Source: Streptomyces cavernicola (lineage in GTDB: Bacteria > Actinomycetota > Actinomycetes > Streptomycetales > Streptomycetaceae). From it: a stretch of 64,000 bases of DNA. Where the stretch lies: contig NZ_JASCIQ010000005.1 in NCBI RefSeq assembly GCF_029968035.1, forward strand, positions 186,001 through 250,000, given 5' to 3'. The notes beneath the pieces are model-generated. The model did not search any database and was not told the origin of the DNA. It was given only the letters and a program-made list of their open reading frames with translations. The stretch's first letter is position 1; every line of letters starts with the position of its first letter. The translations under genes were made by a program, and so were the position numbers. Positions 50,182-58,167 of this stretch are shown piece by piece.

Positions 50182-50227
50182 GCCCGCCTGCACATCGACG
50201 TGGACTCCGGTCGATGTGCAGGCGGGC
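50182..50227. terminator. 18-bp perfect stem-loop ending the hydroxyproline operon
   Basis: GCCCGCCTGCACATCGAC pairs perfectly with 50210-50227 around a 10-base loop. It lies between convergent gene ends. No T tract is present, so termination is inferred from stability and place. Confidence 0.75.
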
Positions 50228-50274
50228 GTCACTCACCCAGGAGCTGTGCAGGCGGGCGTCACTCCCCCAGGAGC
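50215..50274. repeat. 30-bp tandem duplication covering a stop codon
   Basis: Copies at 50215-50244 and 50245-50274 differ at one base. The second copy contains the final codons and stop of the DUF4407 gene. The first also forms the right arm of the stem-loop. Confidence 0.8.
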
Positions 50275-51620
50275 CGGGCCGTACGGGCGTCGAGTTCCTC
50301 CCGGACGATGCGGGCGTGCTCAGCCCGCGCTTTGTAGCGGGCATGCCCCAGCCGGGCCTTGTCCTCCTCGGCCCGCACCTCGGCCGCGTACCGCCGGACC
50401 TCGTGGTCGATGGAGGAGACCTGGCGCTGCACGTCCTGGTCCTCCAGGTGGATGCGCTGGTTGGCCTCGCGCCGCTCGGCCAGCCTGCGGTCGTACTCGG
50501 ACGGGCCGCTCATCAGCTTGGCGAGGACCGGCATGGCGTCGACGAGAAGCAGCACGGCGTGCAGCAGAAACATCATGAAGAGCGCGAAACCGTCGGACCA
50601 GGCCACCGTGGACAGCGCATCCGCGCGCAGCAGCAGTCCGTCGTGCTGCTGCGACTGCTTCCGCTCGGCGACCTTCGCGTTGATCGCCTTCTTGACGTCC
50701 GCGCGGTAGGCGGTGCCGGTGTCGACCAGCCGCTCGGACAGGACGTTTCCCTCGGCGACGAGTTCGGCACGCTTCGCCTCGTACGCGTCGACCTTGCTCG
50801 TCCGCTGGTAGGCGTTCGTGTCGTCGCGGGCACGCTCGCAGGTCTCGGTGGTGTCCCAGCCGTTGCCGCGCCAGATCCAGCGGCTCTTGGCGCACTCGCG
50901 GCGCTCCGTGGCCAACTTCTTGTCGAGAGCGTCGTCGTAGGTCTTGATCTGCTCGTCGAGGCGGTCCACGGCGGCGGCGTTGTCGGCGATGTCCTCCTTG
51001 ATCGAGGCCGGCGCGCCCTTCACCGTCAGATGGAAGTCGCCGCACTCCGCGCGGTTCGTGGTGTCCTTGCCGTCGGGAGGATTGCAGGCGGTGAGACTGC
51101 CCCTGAAGTCGGCGAGGTCGCGCTCCCTGGCGACTGCCATCTCCTGGCGTATCTCCCGGTCGAAGATCTGGAACAGCAGCGGCTCGGCGATGGTGAGCCC
51201 GAGCACCAGGGAGAGGAACAGGCGCGGCACCAGCATGCGGATGGCCCGTCCACCCGTGTAGCCATGGGTGCTGGAGACCAGCCAGCTGTCCAGGGCCAGC
51301 ACGATCCACGCCCAGACGAAACCGACGGCGATCGCCACCACGACCGGCGTGCCCTCCCGGACGGTGCCGATCGCCAAGGCCATGGAGGCCCCGCCCAGCA
51401 GCGCGGTGTTGAGGACGATGGCGCCGTACCAGGTGTAGCGGGCGCGCTCGGCGTGCTCGCGGTCGAGGATCTCCTCGCGTACGCCGATCAGCCGGCGCAG
51501 CAGCACAGCGAGACTGCGACCGCCCCGGCGGCCGACTGCGGAACGGTGGACGGGGCCGGTCTCGGCCGCCCACGCGTCGTGACTCTGCTCGGGCGGGCGG
51601 ACAGGGGTGTCAGCGGCCAC
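50259..51620 (-). CDS. DUF4407-family membrane protein
   Basis: This is a 453-residue protein. I chose GTG 51620 because GGGAGGGAGGA lies just upstream; the start overlaps the preceding gene by 11 bases. Predicted membrane helices lie at about 63-82 (YGAIVLNTALLGGASMALAIG), 89-108 (AVGFVWAWIVLAL), 124-144 (RLFLSLVLGLTIAEPLL) and 345-365 (GFALFMMFLLHAVLLLVDAMPVL). Between them is a long charged coiled coil with four cysteines (TACNP, AECGD, RRECAK, TETCER). DUF4407 proteins are of unknown function. Here it is the last gene of the cyclase-NTPase operon and may be its membrane component. Confidence 0.82.
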   Translation of the reverse strand: MAADTPVRPPEQSHDAWAAETGPVHRSAVGRRGGRSLAVLLRRLIGVREEILDREHAERARYTWYGAIVLNTALLGGASMALAIGTVREGTPVVVAIAVGFVWAWIVLALDSWLVSSTHGYTGGRAIRMLVPRLFLSLVLGLTIAEPLLFQIFDREIRQEMAVARERDLADFRGSLTACNPPDGKDTTNRAECGDFHLTVKGAPASIKEDIADNAAAVDRLDEQIKTYDDALDKKLATERRECAKSRWIWRGNGWDTTETCERARDDTNAYQRTSKVDAYEAKRAELVAEGNVLSERLVDTGTAYRADVKKAINAKVAERKQSQQHDGLLLRADALSTVAWSDGFALFMMFLLHAVLLLVDAMPVLAKLMSGPSEYDRRLAERREANQRIHLEDQDVQRQVSSIDHEVRRYAAEVRAEEDKARLGHARYKARAEHARIVREELDARTARLLGE

Positions 51621-53220
51621 GCTCCTCCCTCCCCGCTTCACCGAGGTCGTCGTCTGCGATCAGGCGGTCGGCAGCCCCGTCGTCGGCGGCGCGGCCGGCG
51701 TCGTCGTACCCGTCGCCGACCCGTTCATCGTGCTGCTCGCCCCCGCGCGGGTCAGCGGGGCGCCGAGCGCTCGGCGCCGTGTGCTCCCGGCCGTGCTCCT
51801 CCGCGGTCTCCGCCTCCTGCTCCTTCTCGTACGACCTGCCCTCGCCCTCCTCCAGCTGCGGGCTCTCGGCGTCGGTCACCTGCCGGGCGACGGTGCGCGG
51901 CTCCTCGTCGATGAGGCCCTGGCCGGAGCTGAGGCGCTCGACGAAGGCACGGGCGTCGAGCGGCGCGTTGTCGAGCAGGCCGCGGTTGATCATCTGGCGG
52001 CCCAGCTCCTGGTTGACGCTGTCGCGCCGGTCGGCCCGGTGGCGACGCTCTTCCCTGTCGGCCAACTCGTCCTCACGCTGGTCGGCGCGTCGGCGCAGCC
52101 GGTCCTGGCGTTCCTCGGCCCGCCGTTCGCGCTTCTCCTCCCGTTCGGCCTCCAACGCGGCACGACGGTCCTGGCGGTCGATCTCCTGGTGCCGGTCGTC
52201 CCGCTCCAGGCTGTAACGGATTTCCTCCCGTTCGGCCTGACGCCGCCGCTCGGCGTACTCCCAGTGCCGCTCCTCGTCCTCCCGCTGCCGCTCGCGCCGC
52301 ACCCGGTCGGCCTCGCGCTGCCGGTCGGACAGCTCCGTGTAGGAGATCTCCCCTCTGCTCCGGGCGAGGATGTCGGCGTTGTCCGCGTCGGTGCCGAAGT
52401 CGTCCAGATCCTTGAGCGCCTCGGTGCGGGAGAACTCGTTCTCCTTGCGCTTGAGGTCGTGGCTGTAGTGCTGGTCCTCGGCGTCGGTCCGCTGCGCGTA
52501 CCTTCGCTTCAACTCCTCCAGTTCCTGCTCGTGCTGCAGCTCCAGCGCCTTGCGCTCGTGCTCCATCCGCTCGCGCTCGCGGCGGACCGCCTCCTTCACG
52601 CGGTCCTGCTCGGCCTCGCGCCGCTCCTCGTCGGCGCGGCGCTGCTGTGCGGCGAACTCCTCCGGGGTGAGGACCGTCAGGTACGGGGTGCCGACGGCGA
52701 GCCCGGCGATCCGCGGCGGTTGCATCTCGAGGTACGAGATCAGGCGGGCGGTGAGCCGCCGGGACACCTGCTTGCCCTGGTCGAGCGGCCATTCCTGGGT
52801 GACCTCGGTGAGTCCGGGCAGCGCCCGCAGGTAGCCGAGCAGCCGGGACTCCACATCGGTGACGCCCTCCCGGACGACGGCCACCGGGTCGGTGACGGTG
52901 CACGGGAAGGCGACCTGGACGGTGAAGCCGTCGGTCTCGGCGGACGGCACGTCGGTGCCGACGGTGACGGGCACCTCGGTACGGCAGTCGACGACCGTGA
53001 CGGAGCCGGCGTTCAGGACCGCCTCGTCCGCGGGCCCGCGGACACCGTGGTCCGTGAGGTACTGGTCACCGGTGCGGTAGACGAGCACCTGGTGGGCCGC
53101 GACCCGGGGCAGCTCGTCGTCGGCACGGGTCGGCCGGTTCCAGAAGCGGCGACCGGTTCGGGGCGCGGGGGCGAGCACGCGCTCCTCGACCAGGGGATAG
53201 GTCCTGCGGATCGTGGTCAT
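51610..53220 (-). CDS. SPFH/band-7-like protein with long coiled coil
   Basis: This is a 536-residue protein. Residues about 38-185 resemble an SPFH/prohibitin-like domain: HQVLVYRTGDQYLTDHGVRG, then VTVGTDVPSAETDGFTVQVAFPCTVTDPVAVVREGVTDVESRLLGYL. Residues about 190-420 are a highly charged coiled coil rich in Arg and Glu. The acidic tail is disordered. There is no clear membrane helix. Such proteins often scaffold membrane complexes. It is translationally coupled to the NTPase gene (ATGA) and to the DUF4407 gene (11-base overlap). The SPFH assignment is moderate and rests on pattern only. Confidence 0.65.
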   Translation of the reverse strand: MTTIRRTYPLVEERVLAPAPRTGRRFWNRPTRADDELPRVAAHQVLVYRTGDQYLTDHGVRGPADEAVLNAGSVTVVDCRTEVPVTVGTDVPSAETDGFTVQVAFPCTVTDPVAVVREGVTDVESRLLGYLRALPGLTEVTQEWPLDQGKQVSRRLTARLISYLEMQPPRIAGLAVGTPYLTVLTPEEFAAQQRRADEERREAEQDRVKEAVRRERERMEHERKALELQHEQELEELKRRYAQRTDAEDQHYSHDLKRKENEFSRTEALKDLDDFGTDADNADILARSRGEISYTELSDRQREADRVRRERQREDEERHWEYAERRRQAEREEIRYSLERDDRHQEIDRQDRRAALEAEREEKRERRAEERQDRLRRRADQREDELADREERRHRADRRDSVNQELGRQMINRGLLDNAPLDARAFVERLSSGQGLIDEEPRTVARQVTDAESPQLEEGEGRSYEKEQEAETAEEHGREHTAPSARRPADPRGGEQHDERVGDGYDDAGRAADDGAADRLIADDDLGEAGREERGR

Positions 53221-55556
53221 CGTGGGTGACCGTCCTTCACACGGTTCAGGGCGCCGATCAGGGTCGCGACGCAGTCGGGTTCCGTGGCGCGAGCGGGACG
53301 AGAGACCGCGAGTCGGCCCAACTCGTCGGCCAGCAGTGGATGTTCAGCCTGCGGGAGCACGGCGACGAGGGCATGGCCCAGTCGCGCGGCCGCTGTGGTG
53401 GGGTCGGAGGTCACGGCAGGCAGGGCGCGAACCGTGACGAGCAGGGCGGACAGGGCGTCCCGGCGCAGCGGCCGGTAGCGGAGCATCGCCGCCCACAACT
53501 CGGCGACGACCTCGGCCTCTGCGGGCCGGTCGGCGATGTAGCGGGCGACGGCGGGGCGGCCGGAGAGCCGCTCGGTGGCGGTGAAGACGTACAAGGCGGT
53601 TTCGAGGGCAAGGAGGCCCGTCGCCGAGTAGGCGGCGGACCGGGTGCGCTGTTCCTTCCGGATCCGGTACGCCAGGGCGTCGAGCACGATGCCGGCGTCC
53701 TCCTGACAGTCGACGAGCGTCAGGAACAGCTGCGCCCATGCGTGCAGGCCGGCTTCGCGCTCCTCCTGCTTGTCGAGCACCCCGCTCCGGAGCACCGCCC
53801 AGAGCCATTTCACCGCGTCGGTGGGGAAGGTGGCGCCGAGCTGCCCGCTGAACGCCACGAGCGCGGTGCCCCGCAAGGCGGGGTGGGTGGACTGCGCCCA
53901 GGTGCGGACCAGCGTGAGCGCGGCGGCCGCCTGTGTCTCCTCCAGGCACATGAACCACAGCACGTACGCCGCGACGGTCTGCCCGGTCAGGCCGTGCTCC
54001 CCGCGCGCCCACGGGTCGAGGTAGCTCTGCACGACCTCGTCGAAGGCGATGTGGCCCAGCAGCGTGAGCCCGGAGGCGATGGAGAGCTGCAGGGCGGGGT
54101 CGTGGTCGGCGTCGACGACGAGACCCAGCCATTCGCGGACCGCGTCCCAGTATTCCGTGGGGTGGTAGCGCCACAGCGCCTGCAGCACCCAGCGGCGCAG
54201 CTCGGCGTCGGCGAAGACCATCACCTCGCGGGTGGTCGCCCCGTAGACCTGCATCTCGGTCTCGATCAGGGAGTTGCGGGCGAGCGAGCGGCGCCGGTCC
54301 ACCGGACGGGCTCGACGTGGCTGCCGCCGGTCCTGTCCGTCGGCAGCCGCGGACTGACCCGCGGCGTCAGGGACCGAGGCGCCGGAAGGCGGCGGCACGG
54401 CCTCCGACGCGAAGTACACGGGTTCGAGGAGCCGCTCCAGGACGTCCTGGAGCGATTCAAAGGCACGCCTCCCGATACCGGGCGCGAAAGCGAGCGTGGT
54501 GACCTCGGCGATCTCTCGCAGACTCCGCTCCTCGTCGACGTCGAACCACTCCCGGACCGCCTGCGGCGCACCGCCGGTGTGCTCCTTCCACACCTGGTCG
54601 GGGTCGGCGCCCGCCGCGATCCGCTGCGCCGCATCGGCGACGACCGCGATCGGACAGCCGGGTGGCATCCCGGTGACGGCCCGCTCGACGGTGTCCTGCG
54701 GGGTGCGGGCCTGGACCAGCCGGGCCCGCACCACCTTGTCCAGGGCCGGGGGCCGCCAGCGCAGATGGCGTACCGCCTCCGGGGCGCGCCCGGTGACGCC
54801 GTGCACGGTCGTGATCACCAAGTGGGCGCCGTGGCGGCGCAGTTGGTCGCGGACCCGGCGCCAGTCGAAGTCCGCAGAGGGCCCGGCTACGCCCTCCGCG
54901 GCCCCTGCGCTCCCGGTCCGGTCGAGGACGACGTAGCCGACGCTTGCTTCGAAGGTGCGCTCGGCCAGCTGGTCGAGACCGATGTCGGGCGAGAGCACCA
55001 CGTAGTCGGCGGTGGGTCCGACCGTCTCGCGGAGCAGGGCGACCGCGCCGGAGCGTTTGCCTGTGCCCTGTGGGCCGGTCAGCACGACGACGCCGGTACG
55101 GGACAACTCGCGGGCCGCGTCGTCGAAGCAGTCGGGGCGAATGTACGAGCGCAGCAGCGTGTCGATCTCGTCGCCCTCCAGCAGGCCGGTGGCGCGGGCC
55201 CGCCCTGCGCGCTCGGTGGCGGTGGCGATGCCGAAGTGGGCACGGTCGTGGTACTGGGGGCCGTAGAAGTTGTTGTAGACGCGGCTGTCACCGTCGGACG
55301 GAGACGGAGACGGAGACGGAGACGGAGACGGAGACGGAGACGGAGACGGAGACGCAGGCCCAGGCGCAGGCGCAGGTGCAGGCCCAGGCGCAGGTGCGGG
55401 CGCGGGCGCGGGCGCAGCCGCAGATTCTTCGGGTTCCGAGCGGGAGTCGGAGGTGCTGTTCGGCTCTCCGGTCGACTGTCGGGCCTCGCCGGGCACTCCG
55501 TCCCCTGCCCCTTCCCCGCTTCCGTGACTCTCCGCCGGCCGATCTGTGGCTCTCAC
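53217..55556 (-). CDS. P-loop (STAND-like) NTPase with N-terminal signalling motif and helical repeats
   Basis: This is a 779-residue protein. GTG 55556 is chosen because upstream codons would overlap the cyclase gene. Residues 1-90 are disordered, with Ala-Pro and then nine Ser-Pro repeats. Residues 95-110 read NNFYGPQYHDRAHFGI, matching the C-terminus of the cyclase-like protein. The P-loop is GPQGTGKRS (161-169), Walker B is YVVLD (208-212) and a sensor-like HLVITTVHG follows. Residues about 430-779 are helical repeats. The order of motif, NTPase and repeats is that of NLR-like/STAND conflict proteins. An Arg-rich linker occurs at about 405-425. Confidence 0.8.
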   Translation of the reverse strand: MRATDRPAESHGSGEGAGDGVPGEARQSTGEPNSTSDSRSEPEESAAAPAPAPAPAPGPAPAPAPGPASPSPSPSPSPSPSPSPSPSDGDSRVYNNFYGPQYHDRAHFGIATATERAGRARATGLLEGDEIDTLLRSYIRPDCFDDAARELSRTGVVVLTGPQGTGKRSGAVALLRETVGPTADYVVLSPDIGLDQLAERTFEASVGYVVLDRTGSAGAAEGVAGPSADFDWRRVRDQLRRHGAHLVITTVHGVTGRAPEAVRHLRWRPPALDKVVRARLVQARTPQDTVERAVTGMPPGCPIAVVADAAQRIAAGADPDQVWKEHTGGAPQAVREWFDVDEERSLREIAEVTTLAFAPGIGRRAFESLQDVLERLLEPVYFASEAVPPPSGASVPDAAGQSAAADGQDRRQPRRARPVDRRRSLARNSLIETEMQVYGATTREVMVFADAELRRWVLQALWRYHPTEYWDAVREWLGLVVDADHDPALQLSIASGLTLLGHIAFDEVVQSYLDPWARGEHGLTGQTVAAYVLWFMCLEETQAAAALTLVRTWAQSTHPALRGTALVAFSGQLGATFPTDAVKWLWAVLRSGVLDKQEEREAGLHAWAQLFLTLVDCQEDAGIVLDALAYRIRKEQRTRSAAYSATGLLALETALYVFTATERLSGRPAVARYIADRPAEAEVVAELWAAMLRYRPLRRDALSALLVTVRALPAVTSDPTTAAARLGHALVAVLPQAEHPLLADELGRLAVSRPARATEPDCVATLIGALNRVKDGHPR
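55299..55352. repeat. Nine CGGAGA hexamers coding a Ser-Pro linker
   Basis: Nine perfect CGGAGA units (TCTCCG on the coding strand) encode nine Ser-Pro pairs in the NTPase linker. Being in frame, copy-number change would only alter linker length. An Ala-Pro/Gly-Pro tract with GCAGGC units adjoins it. Confidence 0.9.
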
Positions 55557-55587
55557 GTGTGCACCCCCATCTCCTCGCCCGCTCAGG

Positions 55588-56349
55588 TCACTTGGAGATG
55601 CCGAAGACGACGTTCCCGTTGATGACGGTTCCGTACAGGTTGTTGGTGGCCGAGTCGCCTCCACGCGCGGGAGGCCCGGCCTGCGCCGCGGTCCCACCGG
55701 AGTTCGCAGGGGAGCCGGCTCCGGCGCCCGGGGCGGAATCGCCCAGGTCAAGGCCGTGGACGTCGTACCCCGGCACCCACAGCCAGGCCCGGCCCCGGTA
55801 CTCCTTCTTCTCGACGACGACCTCGCGGAATTCCTCCGGCCGGAAGTTGGTGTAGCCCTGGGCGACGAGCTCGGTGAAGACCGGCGTGGTCAGCGCGACG
55901 GCGAGCGGGGCGTCCGGGGCCGCGACGAGGGCCCGACGCAGCGGGTCGCTCTCCAGAATGCGGGAGACCTCGACCGGCCCAGGGCCCACGAAGCCGTTGG
56001 GAGCCTCGGAGGCCGGACCGAAGTGCACGGCGGCGCGCAGCGCGAGCCGCGCGCCGGGCACGCGGTCGCGGTTGTGCGCGCGCAGCCCGGCGTCCAAGCG
56101 GCGCATGAACGGCTCGACAAGCGCCTGTTCGTCGGATCCGGTCGGCAGCACAGCGAACTCGGAGTCCCCGGCGGCCTGCCGTACCCAGGAGGCACGGTCG
56201 AGCCCGGCCGCCTCGGCCGCCTCGGAGAGCAGCCGGGGCAACACGGTCTGGATCTCGCGCTGTCGCGCGGTGTCCGCGCTGCCGTATCCACGCGCGTCAA
56301 CGGCCAGCAGAAGCCGCCTGTCGAACACGCCCATCGCTCCTACGGACAT
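55588..56349 (-). CDS. Class III nucleotide-cyclase-like protein (PycC-like) with C-terminal motif
   Basis: This 253-residue protein starts at ATG 56349, with GAGGAGG five bases upstream. The catalytic-fold pattern of class III cyclases is seen: the first metal aspartate Asp18 in LLLAVDARGYGSAD, the second Asp62 in AAGDSEFAVLP, and RLALRAAVHFGP with EVSRIL later. Both metal residues are kept. After a Gly/Ala/Pro linker the C-terminus reads NNLYGTVINGNVVFGI (236-251), which matches the NTPase motif in position and spacing. A Pycsar-effector-like gene is divergent. The cyclised base cannot be told from this. It leads the four-gene operon. Confidence 0.75.
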   Translation of the reverse strand: MSVGAMGVFDRRLLLAVDARGYGSADTARQREIQTVLPRLLSEAAEAAGLDRASWVRQAAGDSEFAVLPTGSDEQALVEPFMRRLDAGLRAHNRDRVPGARLALRAAVHFGPASEAPNGFVGPGPVEVSRILESDPLRRALVAAPDAPLAVALTTPVFTELVAQGYTNFRPEEFREVVVEKKEYRGRAWLWVPGYDVHGLDLGDSAPGAGAGSPANSGGTAAQAGPPARGGDSATNNLYGTVINGNVVFGISK

Positions 56350-56525
56350 CCCGTCCTCCTCGTCCGGCCCATCGGGAAGGACAGCATGCCGCACCGTCAA
56401 CTCACTGACGAATCAGCCGAGTTACTCGGTGAAAGGCGATTCGGCACGCTGCTCCCGGACCGCTGCCCACCCCCGTGGAGCAGCGGTCGCCCTGCCAGTC
56501 GTACCTCCGAAACGGGTGCCCGCAC

Positions 56526-56572
56526 CCCGTGGAAGTACGGGATCTCGCCAAGTCGCTCAATCCCGTAGAAGT
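56526..56572. promoter_or_regulatory. Direct repeats in the divergent cyclase/effector promoter region
   Basis: CCCGTGGAAGT (56526-56536) and CCCGTAGAAGT (56562-56572) recur 36 bases apart in the 283-bp region between the divergent cyclase-like and effector-like genes. The nearby Crp-like regulator is one candidate to act here; no classic TGTGA-N6-TCACA site was seen. Confidence 0.3.
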
Positions 56573-56632
56573 GGCTGGTCCGCCCGGCGCGACGGCGGCT
56601 CAATGGAAGCCCGTCCGAGTCGTGGAGGTTCC

Positions 56633-57202
56633 GTGACATCCACCCCGCCCACCCCGTCAACGGCGGCGTCCGCCCCCGCCGGGGGTGCGCCCGCCCGCGC
56701 ATCGCACACCATGCTGCCCCTCCTGCAGACGACGCACCAGCACGCCGACGCCAAAGCCGGCATCCTCGCCGCCGTGCAAGCGGCACTGGTGGGAACAGCG
56801 GGTTCATGGAGCGAAGCGGCGTACGACAGCTGGCGGCGCGGCGGGCTGTCCGGCTGGACGATGGGAGTGCTGCTCGTCTTCTTCGCCTGCGGCTTCTTCG
56901 GTGGTACCGCCTCGCTCGCGCTGGCGCTCCGGCCGCGCGTCTGGCGGCCCGCCCTCCCCAACGACTACAGCTTCGTCTCGCTCGCCGCCGCTTCGAACCC
57001 GTCGTCGGTCGCCGCGGCCACGGCCACGCCCGCACCGCCCGCACCGCCCGACGAGGACGAGCGGCAGCGGCGCGCGATGATCCGCTTCCTTTCCGACGTG
57101 GCCCTGCGGAAGTACCGCTGCGTGACAGCAGCCGTCGCCTGCACCGCCGTGATGGGAACCGCCGCCGGGCTCTGCCTGTTGCTACAGCCGATCGTCGACT
57201 GA
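56633..57202 (+). CDS. Pycsar-effector-like small membrane protein (PycTM-like)
   Basis: This 189-residue protein starts at GTG 56633, with GGAGG five bases before it. Residues 37-42 give the H-A-D-A-K-A motif (QHADAKAGILAAVQ) that opens Pycsar TM effectors. Predicted membrane helices lie at about 43-58, 75-98 and 164-184, with a conserved-looking DYSF segment at 111-114. In known Pycsar systems such proteins disrupt the membrane after binding cCMP or cUMP. Here it is divergent from the cyclase-like gene. Its 3' end overlaps the convergent Crp-like gene by 21 bases. Confidence 0.78.
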   Translation: MTSTPPTPSTAASAPAGGAPARASHTMLPLLQTTHQHADAKAGILAAVQAALVGTAGSWSEAAYDSWRRGGLSGWTMGVLLVFFACGFFGGTASLALALRPRVWRPALPNDYSFVSLAAASNPSSVAAATATPAPPAPPDEDERQRRAMIRFLSDVALRKYRCVTAAVACTAVMGTAAGLCLLLQPIVD

Positions 57203-57937
57203 CCCCCTGCGCGGGCGCGGGGCGGGCGGCACCACGGGCTCGGCAAGCTCGGCCACGCGGGCGAGCCGGGCGAGGTCGTGCACGGTGGTCGTGCGGTATC
57301 CGGTGCCGAGCAGCCCCTCGTCCCGCAGCTCGCGCAACCCCTTGTGCACGGTGGTCTCCGCGGCCCCGGTGAGCGCGGCGAGCTCGGGCTGGGTGAGCTG
57401 AAAGCCGATCACATACCCACCGCCCGGCTCGGGTCGCCCGCACGCGACGGTCAACTCCACCAGGAGCCGGGCGAGGCGCACCTTGACCGTGTAGCCCCGA
57501 AAGTCCAGGCGCCGCCGATTCGCCCAGCGCAGCCGGTCGGCCACGATCCGGGTCAGCGCCATCGCCACCTCGGGCCGCCGCATCATGAGCCCGTGCAGGG
57601 CCTCAGGCCCGATCACCCGCGCCTGCAACGGCCCACAGGCCACCACCCCGGCCGACCGTGGCGCCCCGTCCAACGCGGCCATCTCGCCCACGGTGTCACC
57701 CCCGACCCGGACGGCGAGCAGCGACTCCTGCCCGTTCTCCACAGTCGCGGTGACCTTGGCGAACCCGCTGAGAATCACGTACAGATGGCGATCCGCGGCC
57801 CCCTCGGTGAGCAGCACGTCCCCGGACTCGAACGTCAACTCCAAGCCCAGCCCCAGCAGTTCGGCCCGAGCAGGAGCGGACAGCACCCCGAGCAGACTCC
57901 GATCCGGCCATCCCCACTCCCGCCGCGCCCCACCCAC
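57182..57937 (-). CDS. Crp/Fnr-family regulator
   Basis: This is a regulator of about 251 residues. I place the start at GTG 57937; the frame stays open to 58045, but that part has non-coding base use. The N-terminal cyclic-nucleotide-binding domain reads ELTFESGDVLLTEGAADRHLYVILSGFAKVTAT and VGEMAALDGAPRSAGVVA. The C-terminal Crp-type helix-turn-helix is FQLTQPELAALTGAAETTVHKGLRELRDEGLL. Its binding pocket contains GEMAALDGAPRSAGV, close to the cAMP-type GE-x(n)-RSA pattern. Next to a cyclase-like gene, a role in sensing its product is possible. Confidence 0.87.
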   Translation of the reverse strand: MGGARREWGWPDRSLLGVLSAPARAELLGLGLELTFESGDVLLTEGAADRHLYVILSGFAKVTATVENGQESLLAVRVGGDTVGEMAALDGAPRSAGVVACGPLQARVIGPEALHGLMMRRPEVAMALTRIVADRLRWANRRRLDFRGYTVKVRLARLLVELTVACGRPEPGGGYVIGFQLTQPELAALTGAAETTVHKGLRELRDEGLLGTGYRTTTVHDLARLARVAELAEPVVPPAPRPRRGSVDDRL

Positions 57938-58167
57938 GCCCGCACCCCCACATCTCGACCCGCCCAGGCTAGGCCCCCGTACGAATACACCCACGGCCGG
58001 CCAGCCGTCCGACCGTCGCGCCGCCATGCCTGCATCACCCCCCAAGAGAACCGAGCACTTGACGCGTCAACAAGCCCTACGACAACCAGAGTTGAGCCAC
58101 ACTCTGAAGCCGCCGAGTTCCGGCACGGAGCAACGTCACGCTCATGGAGAAGGGCCAACCGTCAGCC

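Noticed and set aside
57938-58045. N-terminal extension of the Crp-like protein
   Set aside because: The frame is open, but third-position composition and the GTATTCGTACGG stretch look like promoter DNA; the cyclic-nucleotide domain begins after 57937.
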